Origin: Ruegeria sp. HKCCD8929
GTDB lineage: Bacteria; Pseudomonadota; Alphaproteobacteria; Rhodobacterales; Rhodobacteraceae
DNA: 64,000 nt
Direction: 5' to 3'
Assembly: GCF_013031405.1 (NCBI RefSeq)
Contig: NZ_WPZY01000019.1
Span: 1 to 64,000 of the forward strand
A program made the translations under genes and the position numbers. Below are positions 8,371 to 16,202 of the stretch, one piece after another; the stretch's first letter is position 1; each line of letters opens with the position of its first letter. The notes beneath the pieces are model-generated. The model had not been told where the DNA came from, searched no databases, and saw only the letters and a list, made by a program, of their open reading frames with translations.

Positions 8371-9174
8371 ATGACCGTCATCACCGAGAGCCAAGACGGC
8401 ATCACCACCGTCACCATCAACCGCCCCGAAACCCGCAATGCGGTGGACCCGGCCACGGCGCGGGCGCTTTACGGGGCCTTTGTGGCCTTTGAGATGGATG
8501 AAACCCAGCGTGTTGCCATCCTGACCGGCGCGGACGGCTATTTCTGCGCGGGCTTCGACCTGAAGGCGGCGGGCTCGGGCGCGTCGGACAGCTGGCTGGC
8601 GGGGCTCAGCATCCCTGAGGGCTGGTCAGATCCGATCGCCGATCCGCGCCCCGGGCCGATGGGACCGACGCGTCTGATGCTGTCCAAGCCGGTGATCGCC
8701 GCAATTGAGGGGCCTGCGGTGGCGGGTGGGATGGAACTGGCGGCGTGGTGCGATCTGCGGGTGATGGCCGAGGGGGCGGTCACCGGCGTCTTCTGCCGCC
8801 GCTGGGGCGTGCCGCTGATCGATGGCGGCACCGGGCGGCTGCCGGGCATTCTGGGACGGGGCCGGGCCAATGATCTGATCCTCACCGGGCGCCCAGTCGA
8901 AACGGACGAGGCGTTGTCCCTGGGCTTTGCCAATCGCGTTTGTCCCAAGGGGGCGGCGCTGGCCACCGCAACCGCTCTGGCGCGCGATTTGACGCGGTTT
9001 CCGCAGGCATGCATGCTTGCCGATCACCTGTCGGCCCGCATGCCACCCGAGGCGCTGGCGGCCGCGCTGCGCCGCGAATGGCAATCGGCCGCCGCCTTTG
9101 TCGCCGAGGGCCGTGAAGGTGCGGCGCGGTTTGCGGCCGGGAAAGGACGCGGCGGGGATTTCTCGGATATCTGA
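8371..9174 (+). CDS. crotonase-family (enoyl-CoA hydratase-like) protein
   Basis: 267 residues from the ATG at 8371, preceded by GGGAGGAGACC. The crotonase fold is clear: FCAGFDLKA (58-66) and GPAVAGGMELAAWCDLRV (114-131) form the CoA-binding and oxyanion-hole loops. Glu122 occupies the position of the first catalytic glutamate of rat enoyl-CoA hydratase. The second glutamate position (PExxLG in hydratases) appears lost: the segment reads FCRRWGVPLID (141-151). Simple hydration of enoyl-CoA is therefore doubtful, and an isomerase, lyase or hydrolase role is possible. It is monocistronic in appearance. Confidence 0.85.
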   Translation: MTVITESQDGITTVTINRPETRNAVDPATARALYGAFVAFEMDETQRVAILTGADGYFCAGFDLKAAGSGASDSWLAGLSIPEGWSDPIADPRPGPMGPTRLMLSKPVIAAIEGPAVAGGMELAAWCDLRVMAEGAVTGVFCRRWGVPLIDGGTGRLPGILGRGRANDLILTGRPVETDEALSLGFANRVCPKGAALATATALARDLTRFPQACMLADHLSARMPPEALAAALRREWQSAAAFVAEGREGAARFAAGKGRGGDFSDI

Positions 9175-9205
9175 GGCATCTCCGGGCCGCCCTGTCCGGC
9201 CATGC

Positions 9206-9260
9206 GTATTTTTGGCAAGAAGAAGCGAGGGGGTGCGCGTTCTTCTTCCCGTTCACAAAT
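9206..9260. repeat. two facing copies of a short roseobacter-type intergenic motif
   Basis: GTATTTTTGGCAAGAAGAAG at 9206-9225 faces the minus-strand copy ATTTGTGAACGGGAAGAAG within 9240-9260. Related copies lie at 32921, 36378 and 58331. The pair fills the spacer between the crotonase gene and hisS. Its role is unknown. Confidence 0.5.
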
Positions 9261-9372
9261 TTGGCGGCCGGAAGTGCGTGTATCTCAGGCGGTTGCGACC
9301 CTCGCAGCCTTGCCCCTACGCGGGCCTTCGGCTAGACCCCGCCCCGACTGCAATCCCCTGAGGACGCCCATC

Positions 9373-10869
9373 ATGGCCAAGCCCAAGAAACAGCCCCGCC
9401 CCAAGGCGATCACGCCGAAAGGGTTCCGCGACTATTTCGGCTCGGAAGTCACGCAGCGCACCGAGATGCTGCGGACCATCGCTGGCGTCTATCATCGCTA
9501 CGGCTTCGATGCGCTAGAGAGCAGCGCGGTCGAGACGGTCGAGGCGCTGGGGAAGTTCCTGCCGGATGTGGACCGCCCGAATGAGGGGGTCTTTGCCTGG
9601 CAGGAGTTCGACGAGGGCGGAAACGGCGACTGGATGGCGCTGCGCTATGACCTGACTGCGCCTCTGGCCCGGGTCTATGCGCAGCATCGGAATGACCTGC
9701 CCACGCCCTATCGCCGCTATGCGATGGGGCCGGTCTGGCGCAACGAAAAGCCGGGACCGGGGCGATATCGTCAGTTCTATCAGTGCGACGCGGATACGGT
9801 CGGCACGGCCTCGATGGCGGCTGATGCCGAGATTTGCGCAATGCTCAGCGACACGTTGGAGACCGTGGGTATCCCGCGCGGCGACTATCTGGTGCGCGTC
9901 AATAACCGCAAAGTGCTGAACGGTGTGCTTGAGGCGATGGGGCTGGGTGAGGACGCGAGCGCTCGCGACAACGTGCTGCGCACCATCGACAAATTCGACA
10001 AGGTGGGCGAGCAGGGCGTGCGTGAGCTGCTGACCAAGGGCCGTCTGGATGCCTCGGGCGCGTTTATCGACGGTGTAGGATTGAGCGACAATCAGGCCGA
10101 GCCGGTCATCGCTTTCCTGACCTCCAAGGCTGCCGATACTGCCGGAACGCTAGCCAATTTGCGCGCCGCTGCGGGCGACAACAAGACCGGTGCTGACGGC
10201 ATTGCCGAGCTGGAACAGATCGGAGAACTGCTCGACGCAGGCGGCTACGGTGCGGATCGGATCGAGATCGACCCCTCGGTCGTGCGCGGTCTCGGGTACT
10301 ACACCGGTCCGGTCTACGAGGCTGAACTGACCTTTGAAATCTTCGACGAAAAGGGGCGCAAGCGCCAGTTTGGCTCGGTTGCGGGCGGTGGACGCTATGA
10401 CGATCTGGTCAAGCGCTTCACCGGACAGGAGGTGCCCGCGACCGGTATCTCCATCGGTGTCGACCGCCTGCTCGCCGCGCTGCGCGAGAAGGGCCGCGTT
10501 CAGGCCGTTGAACATGGCCCCGTCGTTGTCACCGTCATGGATCGCGACCGTATGGCCGATTATCAGGCGATGGTGGCCGAGCTGCGCAACGCGGGCATTC
10601 GGGCCGAGGTTTATCTGGGAAATCCCAAGAACTTCGGCAACCAGCTCAAATATGCCGACCGTCGCAACTCTCCGGTCGCGATCATCGAGGGCGGGGACGA
10701 AAAGGCCAAGGGGATCGTGCAGATCAAGGACCTGATCCTCGGTGCCAAGATTGCCGAAAGCGCCACGCTGGAAGAGTGGAAGGAACGCCCCAGCCAGTTC
10801 GAAGTGCCGCGCGACAATCTGGTGGCCAAGGTGCGGGAAATCCTCGCCTCGCAAAGCGGACAAGGCTGA
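9373..10869 (+). CDS. hisS: histidyl-tRNA synthetase
   Basis: 498 residues from the ATG at 9373. Class II synthetase motifs are present: GFRDYF near residue 17, motif 2 with VWRNEKPGPGRYRQFYQCD, the histidine-specific GLGYYTGPVYE and motif 3 GGGRYDDLV. A C-terminal anticodon-binding domain follows from about residue 375. It charges tRNA-His and is longer than E. coli HisRS (424 residues), consistent with the alphaproteobacterial form. hisZ starts inside its stop codon, so translation is probably coupled. Confidence 0.97.
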   Translation: MAKPKKQPRPKAITPKGFRDYFGSEVTQRTEMLRTIAGVYHRYGFDALESSAVETVEALGKFLPDVDRPNEGVFAWQEFDEGGNGDWMALRYDLTAPLARVYAQHRNDLPTPYRRYAMGPVWRNEKPGPGRYRQFYQCDADTVGTASMAADAEICAMLSDTLETVGIPRGDYLVRVNNRKVLNGVLEAMGLGEDASARDNVLRTIDKFDKVGEQGVRELLTKGRLDASGAFIDGVGLSDNQAEPVIAFLTSKAADTAGTLANLRAAAGDNKTGADGIAELEQIGELLDAGGYGADRIEIDPSVVRGLGYYTGPVYEAELTFEIFDEKGRKRQFGSVAGGGRYDDLVKRFTGQEVPATGISIGVDRLLAALREKGRVQAVEHGPVVVTVMDRDRMADYQAMVAELRNAGIRAEVYLGNPKNFGNQLKYADRRNSPVAIIEGGDEKAKGIVQIKDLILGAKIAESATLEEWKERPSQFEVPRDNLVAKVREILASQSGQG

Positions 10870-11957
10870 TGCCCAGCCGCGCCCAGACGCTGGAGCGGGC
10901 CGCGCGCCTGCGGAGCTATTTCGAGGCCGCCGGGGCCGAGCCGGTGGAAACGCCGGTCCTGCAACCGGCGGAAACCTTGCTGGACCTTTACGGCGAGGAT
11001 ATCCGGGGCCGCGCCTATGTGACCTCGGACGCGCTGAGGGGCGAGCAGATGCTGCGCCCGGACTACACGGTGCCGGTGGTGCAGAAACATATGGAGCACG
11101 GCGCCGAGCCCGCGCGCTATACCTATGCCGGTGAGGTGTTCCGGCGGCAGGAGCACGACCCGGACCGGGCCAACGAGTATATCCAGGTGGGGTATGAGGT
11201 CTTTGACCGCGAAAACCCCGCCGCCGCCGATGCCGAGGTGTTTGCGCTGATTGCCGAGGCACTGAACGGGCTGCATCTGCGCGCCGCGACCGGGGATATC
11301 GGCATTCTGATGGATGCGGTGCGGGGGCTGAAAACCACCGACCGCCGCAAGACTGCGCTGATGCGCCATATCTGGCGCCCGCGCCGGTTCCGGGCGTTAC
11401 TCGACCGGTTTGCGGGGCGTGCGCCGGTGCCACCGACCCGGGCCGCGCTGCTTGAGGCCGCCGAGCCTTTGGCGGGCGATACGCCGAAGATCGGCAAGCG
11501 CACAGGTGCCGAGATTGCCGACCGCATCGACGCCCTGCGGGCCGATGCCCAGGCCGCGCCGATTTCCGACAACGAGTTGGTGGGGCTGGAGACATTGCTG
11601 GCCGTGCGCGAGACCATGCCTTTTGCGCTGGAGCAGCTTCGCGACGTGGCCGTGGATCTGCCGCAGATCACCCCGGCACTCGACCGGCTCGAGGCGCGGA
11701 TCGAGGCACTGAAGGCGCGCGGGGTGGATGTTGCGGGGCTCGATTTTGAGGCCTCGTATGGCCGCACCTCGATGGAGTATTATGACGGCTTCGTCTTTGG
11801 GTTTTATGCCGAAACCCGTCCGGACCTGCCCCCCATCGCCACCGGCGGGCGTTATGACGCGCTGACCCGGCAGTTGGGCAATGGCGCCGAGATCCCGGCC
11901 ATCGGCGGTGTGCTGCGCCCCGGCCTGATGCTCGAGCTTGAGGAGGGCGCGCAATGA
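10869..11957 (+). CDS. hisZ: ATP phosphoribosyltransferase regulatory subunit
   Basis: 362 residues from an ATG that overlaps the hisS stop by one base. It resembles a HisRS catalytic core (TVPVVQKHME, FRRQEHDPDRANEYIQ, GGRYDALTRQLG) without the anticodon-binding domain. HisZ pairs with the short HisG to form the hetero-octameric first enzyme of histidine synthesis and carries its histidine feedback response. Lying directly before a short-form hisG confirms the assignment. Head-to-tail placement after its paralogue hisS suggests origin by duplication, an inference. Confidence 0.95.
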   Translation: MPSRAQTLERAARLRSYFEAAGAEPVETPVLQPAETLLDLYGEDIRGRAYVTSDALRGEQMLRPDYTVPVVQKHMEHGAEPARYTYAGEVFRRQEHDPDRANEYIQVGYEVFDRENPAAADAEVFALIAEALNGLHLRAATGDIGILMDAVRGLKTTDRRKTALMRHIWRPRRFRALLDRFAGRAPVPPTRAALLEAAEPLAGDTPKIGKRTGAEIADRIDALRADAQAAPISDNELVGLETLLAVRETMPFALEQLRDVAVDLPQITPALDRLEARIEALKARGVDVAGLDFEASYGRTSMEYYDGFVFGFYAETRPDLPPIATGGRYDALTRQLGNGAEIPAIGGVLRPGLMLELEEGAQ

Positions 11958-12652
11958 GCCTGAAGCTGGGCGTGCCCTCGAAAGGGCGGCTGATGGAAAA
12001 GACCTTTGCCTGGTTCGAAAAGCGGGGCATCACGCTCAGCCGGACCGGGTCGGATCGGGAATATGCGGGCCGGGTGGACGGCATCGACGGCATGTCTCTG
12101 GTGCTGTTGTCGGCGGGAGAGATCCCGCGCGAGCTGGCCGCTGGGCGTATCCACCTGGGCGTGACCGGCACCGATCTGGTGCATGAGAAACTGCCGCGCT
12201 GGGAACAGCAGGCGGAACAGGTGGCGCCGCTGGGCTTCGGTCAGGCCGATCTGATCATCGCGGTGCCGGCCTGCTGGGTCGATGTTGACACGCTCGACGA
12301 TCTGGACGCGGCCTCGGCAGCGTTCCGGGCGCGGCATGGCCACCGGCTGCGCATCGCGACCAAGTATCACCGGCTGGTGCGCGAGTTTCTGACCGACAGC
12401 GGGGTTGCCGATTATGCGCTGGTCGACAGCCAGGGCGCGACCGAAGGCACGGTCAAGAACGAAACCGCCGAGGCGATTGCCGACATCACTTCGACCGGGG
12501 AAACGCTCAGGGCCAATCACCTCAAGATACTCGAAGACGGGCTGATCCTGCGCTCGCAGGCGACGCTGTGGCGCAGCCGCGTGGCGCGCTGCGCGGACGC
12601 GGACAAAGCTGTTTTGGACGACCTGCTGGATCGGCTGCACCGGGTCGCCTGA
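11954..12652 (+). CDS. hisG: ATP phosphoribosyltransferase, short form
   Basis: 232 residues, the short HisG class that lacks the C-terminal regulatory domain and needs HisZ. It begins SLKLGVPSKGRLM, and GVTGTDLV and SGVADYALVDSQGATEGT mark the two periplasmic-binding-protein-like lobes. It condenses ATP and PRPP into phosphoribosyl-ATP. It overlaps hisZ by four bases (ATGA). A strong terminator 24 bases later ends the hisS-hisZ-hisG operon. Confidence 0.96.
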   Translation: MSLKLGVPSKGRLMEKTFAWFEKRGITLSRTGSDREYAGRVDGIDGMSLVLLSAGEIPRELAAGRIHLGVTGTDLVHEKLPRWEQQAEQVAPLGFGQADLIIAVPACWVDVDTLDDLDAASAAFRARHGHRLRIATKYHRLVREFLTDSGVADYALVDSQGATEGTVKNETAEAIADITSTGETLRANHLKILEDGLILRSQATLWRSRVARCADADKAVLDDLLDRLHRVA

Positions 12653-12675
12653 GCCCCCTCATTTGTCATGATCGG

Positions 12676-12704
12676 GGCGCATCTGATAAGATGCGCCTTT
12701 GTTT
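12676..12704 (+). terminator. intrinsic terminator of the hisS-hisZ-hisG operon
   Basis: GGCGCATCT (12676-12684) and AGATGCGCC (12689-12697) form a perfect nine-pair stem with a GATA loop, followed by TTTGTTT. Confidence 0.88.
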
Positions 12705-12734
12705 ACGTGTATTTCATGACGAATGGAGAGTGCT

Positions 12735-13328
12735 GTGGCCGACAAGACAAAGATCAGTATCGATGTGTCCTTTGACAAGAAGGTCAAACTGAGCCACGTG
12801 GCGAGCGGTAAGCTGCAGAAAGAGAAAGACGGTCTGAAAACCACCAAGACCCTCGGGGTGACCAAGCCATCGGCAGCCGTCGAATCCCCGGTGCTGCATT
12901 GGGATGAGGTCACGGACCCTATCAACAAAACCAAGACGCTGGCGATCAAGGAGGTCAGCGCCAAGGTCGTCTACAGCACGCGGGTCTGGATCGACAAGGC
13001 AATCGGCAAGAAACACGACTGCTACAAGCACGTGTTCGAACACGAGAAACGCCATGTCAAAGTGTGGCAGGCGGGCGTCAAGAAATACGCCAAGGACATC
13101 ATCAAGGCGGTTGACGCGGTGACGACGCCCAAACTGGGCAAACCGGTCGAGGTCAAGGACAAGGCCGCTGCCAAGGTGCGGGAGGAAGCCTTCAAGCGGA
13201 TCGACAAGGCGCTGGCGGATGCGGTGCAGAAATACGGCAAGAAGATCGGTGACGAGTCCAAGAAAAAGATCGACACCTCGTCGGAGCGCAAGAAAACCAA
13301 CGCGATCTGCGCCGATTACCTGAAATAG
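12735..13328 (+). CDS. DUF922-like putative zinc peptidase, no signal peptide
   Basis: 197 residues from a GTG at 12735 with GGAGAG five bases upstream; the ATG at 12723 lacks a ribosome site. It is lysine-rich and soluble, with no signal or membrane segment. HEKRH (residues 103-107) is an HExxH zinc-peptidase motif in a helix with Cys96 and His100 just before it, the arrangement I associate with DUF922 Zn-dependent peptidases, which are usually exported. A second Cys lies near the C terminus (AICADYLK). Substrate and third zinc ligand are unknown. It is monocistronic after the his terminator. Confidence 0.6.
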   Translation: MADKTKISIDVSFDKKVKLSHVASGKLQKEKDGLKTTKTLGVTKPSAAVESPVLHWDEVTDPINKTKTLAIKEVSAKVVYSTRVWIDKAIGKKHDCYKHVFEHEKRHVKVWQAGVKKYAKDIIKAVDAVTTPKLGKPVEVKDKAAAKVREEAFKRIDKALADAVQKYGKKIGDESKKKIDTSSERKKTNAICADYLK

Positions 13329-13350
13329 GCTGATTGTTCGTTAGCTGCGA

Positions 13351-13782
13351 CTAGAGAACGCCGATCTCGGCCAGCGCCCGGTTCAGATCGTCCGGCAGTG
13401 CGTCGTCCTGTACCCGGGTTTTGGGCAGATCGGGCGGGGTGTCCTCAGGTTTCAGATAGCGCCAGCCCTGGAAAGGCCGCTTTTGTGCGCTCTGAGTGCG
13501 GTGCAGTTCGGGGTCGAGCACGATGGCGCAGCGGCGGATGCCGTCCTGTCCGATCACCTCGTCCAGCCGCAGGATGCGCTGGCGGCATTGCACCAGCCCC
13601 TTGATCACCCAGTAGATCGAACCGCCACTCAGAATCTCGGCCTCGCGCTTGGGCCACATCCGGGTGACGTGGCGCGGCAGCCCGTCCTCGGCCTGGGCGG
13701 CACGGGTGCGCTGCCAGTCGGCCAGCGTATCGACGCTTTCCGAGCCGACCGAAAGTTTTATGAGGTTCACATACTTATCCAC
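13351..13782 (-). CDS. DUF1489 family protein
   Basis: 143 residues, soluble. It contains the family hallmarks KLSVGS, VTRMWPKR and GGSIYWVIKG followed by CRQRI, then a C-terminal EDTPPDLP segment. DUF1489 is conserved across alphaproteobacteria with no established function. It ends 22 bases from the convergent gene at 12735 and is divergent from nrdJ, with 130 bases between the starts. Confidence 0.9.
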   Translation of the reverse strand: MDKYVNLIKLSVGSESVDTLADWQRTRAAQAEDGLPRHVTRMWPKREAEILSGGSIYWVIKGLVQCRQRILRLDEVIGQDGIRRCAIVLDPELHRTQSAQKRPFQGWRYLKPEDTPPDLPKTRVQDDALPDDLNRALAEIGVL

Positions 13783-13850
13783 AACTCCCCCACAGAGTCG
13801 TCCAGAGGCCTGACTTGATATTGTAGCTCACAGACAGCTTTCATCAACCT

Positions 13851-13870
13851 ATTGTGGCGAACATCACAAT
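13851..13870. promoter_or_regulatory. Crp-like inverted repeat upstream of nrdJ
   Basis: ATTGTG-N8-CACAAT is a perfect inverted repeat whose core TGTGG-N6-TCACA differs from the Crp consensus by one base. It lies 43 bases before the nrdJ start. A Crp-family regulator is encoded at 38214. Confidence 0.45.
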
Positions 13871-13912
13871 TGGTTTAATCTGGGCGCCTCTTTCTGGACA
13901 GGGAATCAACCG

Positions 13913-16195
13913 ATGAGCCGCTTTGCCGCCCCCATTGCCGAGCAGATCTGGGACATGAAGTACCGCTTCAAACAGGCGGACGGCACACCCATCGACCAGA
14001 CTGTCGAGGACACCTGGCGGCGCATTGCCCGCGATCTGGCGAAGGTTGAGGATGATCCGGCGCATTGGGAACAGAAATTCTACGAAGCACTTGAGGATTT
14101 CAGATACCTCCCCGCCGGGCGCATCACCGCAGGCGCGGGCACCGCGCGGCAGGTGACCCTGTTCAACTGTTTCGTCATGGGCACGATCCCCGACAGCATG
14201 GCCGGCATCTTCGACATGTTGAAAGAGGCGGCGCTGACCATGCAGCAGGGCGGCGGCATCGGCTATGATTTCTCGACCATCCGCCCGCGCGGCGCGGATG
14301 TGCATGGGGTGGCGGCGGATGCCTCGGGGCCGCTCAGCTTCATGGATGTGTGGGACGCGATGTGCCGCACGATCATGTCCGCAGGCTCGCGCCGGGGGGC
14401 GATGATGGCCACCATGCGCTGCGATCACCCGGATATCGAACAGTTCATCACCGCCAAATCCGACCCGGCCCGCCTGCGCATGTTCAACATGTCGGTGCTG
14501 GTGACGGATGCCTTCATGGAGGCGGTCAAGGCCGACGGCCCGTGGGAGTTGCAATTCGACGGCAAGGTCTATCATACGGTGCAGGCCCGCGATCTGTGGA
14601 ACAAGATCATGCAGGCCACTTATGACTATGCCGAACCGGGTGTGATCTTCATCGACCGGATCAACGCGGCCAACAATCTGAGCTACGTGGAGACCATCGC
14701 AGCCACCAACCCCTGCGGCGAACAACCCCTGCCGCCTTATGGCGCCTGCCTGCTGGGTTCGGTCAATCTGGCGCGGCTGGTGTCGGAGCCGTTCGAAGAG
14801 GCAGCCCATCTCGATGAAGACGCGCTGCAGGAGCTTGTCGCCACCGCCATCCGGATGATGGATAACGTAGTCGACGCCTCGAAGTTCCCGCTGCCGGAAC
14901 AGGCGGCAGAGGCGCAGAACAAACGCCGGATCGGCCTCGGCGTCACCGGTCTGGCCGATGCGCTGCTGATGCTGGGCCTGCGCTATGGCTCGGACGAGGC
15001 GGCGCGCCAAACCGAGCGCTGGTTGCACGCCATCGCCCGCGCCGCATATCTGGCGTCGGTGCAATTGGCGAAGGAGAAAGGGGCGTTCCCCCTGTTCGAC
15101 GCCGACGCCTATCTGTCCAGCGGCACGATGCAGGCGATGGACGAGGATGTGCGCGATGCAATCCGCGAACATGGCATCCGAAATGCCTTGCTGACCTCGA
15201 TCGCGCCAACCGGGACGATCTCGCTTTATGCTGGCAATGTCTCATCCGGGATCGAGCCGGTCTTTGCCTACGCCTACACCCGCAAGGTATTGCAAAAGGA
15301 TGGCTCGCGTACCGAGGAGGAAGTGGTGGATTACGCCGTGCAGCTCTGGCGCGACAAATTCGGGGACACCGAGCTGCCAGAGTTTTTCGTCAACGCCCAG
15401 ACGCTGACGCCACTGGATCACGTCAAGATGCAGGCGGCAGCACAGAAATGGATCGACAGCTCGATCTCGAAGACGATCAACTGCCCCGAAGATATCTCGT
15501 TCGACGAGTTCAAGGATGTCTACATGCAGGCTTGGGATCAGGGCTGCAAGGGCTGCACGACCTACCGCCCGAACGATGTCACGGGGTCGGTGCTGACGGT
15601 CTCGGAAAGCTCAGACAAGGTGCCGGGCGAAAGCGCCGATGCACCGCAGGAGGTCGAAGGCGGCGACGTGATCTACATGTCCGAACCGCTGGACCGCCCG
15701 CAGGCGCTCGAGGGCTCGACCTACAAGCTGAAATGGCCCGACAGCGAGCATGCGATCTATCTGACCATCAACGATATCGTCATCGCCGGCCGCCGCCGCC
15801 CATTCGAGGTGTTCATAAACTCCAAGAACATGGAGCACTACGCCTGGACGCTGGCACTGACCCGCATGATCTCGGCCGTGTTCCGGCGGGGGGGAGACGT
15901 GTCCTTTGTGGTCGAAGAGCTGAAAGCCGTGTTCGACCCACGCGGCGGCGCCTGGGTCAAGGGCAAGTACATCCCATCTATTCTGGCTGCCATCGGCGGC
16001 GTGATCGAGCACCACATGATCGCCATCGGGTTTCTGGAAGGCGAGGGAATGGGCCTCAAATCCGACCCGCAGGCGCAAGTGGTCAACACCGACGCCCCGC
16101 GCGGCAAGGCCTGTCCGTCCTGTGGCCAATACGACATGGTGATGATCGAGGGCTGCATGACCTGCCGCAGCTGCGGGCATTCGAAATGCGGGTGA
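13913..16195 (+). CDS. nrdJ: adenosylcobalamin-dependent (class II) ribonucleotide reductase
   Basis: 760 residues. The reductase barrel shows Cys86 (LFNCFVM), NPCGEQ with Cys268 and Glu270, and the PTGTIS loop near residue 433. The C-terminal tail carries the redox cysteines in CPSCGQY and the CMTCRSCGHSKCG end. No small radical subunit gene is nearby, as expected for a class II enzyme that uses 5-deoxyadenosylcobalamin and works with or without oxygen. It supplies deoxyribonucleotides and links to B12 synthesis (cobQ at 3 kb). No cobalamin riboswitch was seen in the 130-base upstream spacer; a Crp-like dyad is there. Confidence 0.95.
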   Translation: MSRFAAPIAEQIWDMKYRFKQADGTPIDQTVEDTWRRIARDLAKVEDDPAHWEQKFYEALEDFRYLPAGRITAGAGTARQVTLFNCFVMGTIPDSMAGIFDMLKEAALTMQQGGGIGYDFSTIRPRGADVHGVAADASGPLSFMDVWDAMCRTIMSAGSRRGAMMATMRCDHPDIEQFITAKSDPARLRMFNMSVLVTDAFMEAVKADGPWELQFDGKVYHTVQARDLWNKIMQATYDYAEPGVIFIDRINAANNLSYVETIAATNPCGEQPLPPYGACLLGSVNLARLVSEPFEEAAHLDEDALQELVATAIRMMDNVVDASKFPLPEQAAEAQNKRRIGLGVTGLADALLMLGLRYGSDEAARQTERWLHAIARAAYLASVQLAKEKGAFPLFDADAYLSSGTMQAMDEDVRDAIREHGIRNALLTSIAPTGTISLYAGNVSSGIEPVFAYAYTRKVLQKDGSRTEEEVVDYAVQLWRDKFGDTELPEFFVNAQTLTPLDHVKMQAAAQKWIDSSISKTINCPEDISFDEFKDVYMQAWDQGCKGCTTYRPNDVTGSVLTVSESSDKVPGESADAPQEVEGGDVIYMSEPLDRPQALEGSTYKLKWPDSEHAIYLTINDIVIAGRRRPFEVFINSKNMEHYAWTLALTRMISAVFRRGGDVSFVVEELKAVFDPRGGAWVKGKYIPSILAAIGGVIEHHMIAIGFLEGEGMGLKSDPQAQVVNTDAPRGKACPSCGQYDMVMIEGCMTCRSCGHSKCG

Positions 16196-16202
16196 GGGTC
16201 AC

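Noticed and set aside
10150..11595. Long minus-strand frame over the hisS-hisZ region
   Set aside because: Sequence is Arg/Pro-rich with no family resemblance; it is the antisense shadow of GC-rich coding genes.
13783..13912. Cobalamin riboswitch upstream of nrdJ
   Set aside because: The spacer is only 130 bases and no B12-box or kissing-loop pattern could be read.
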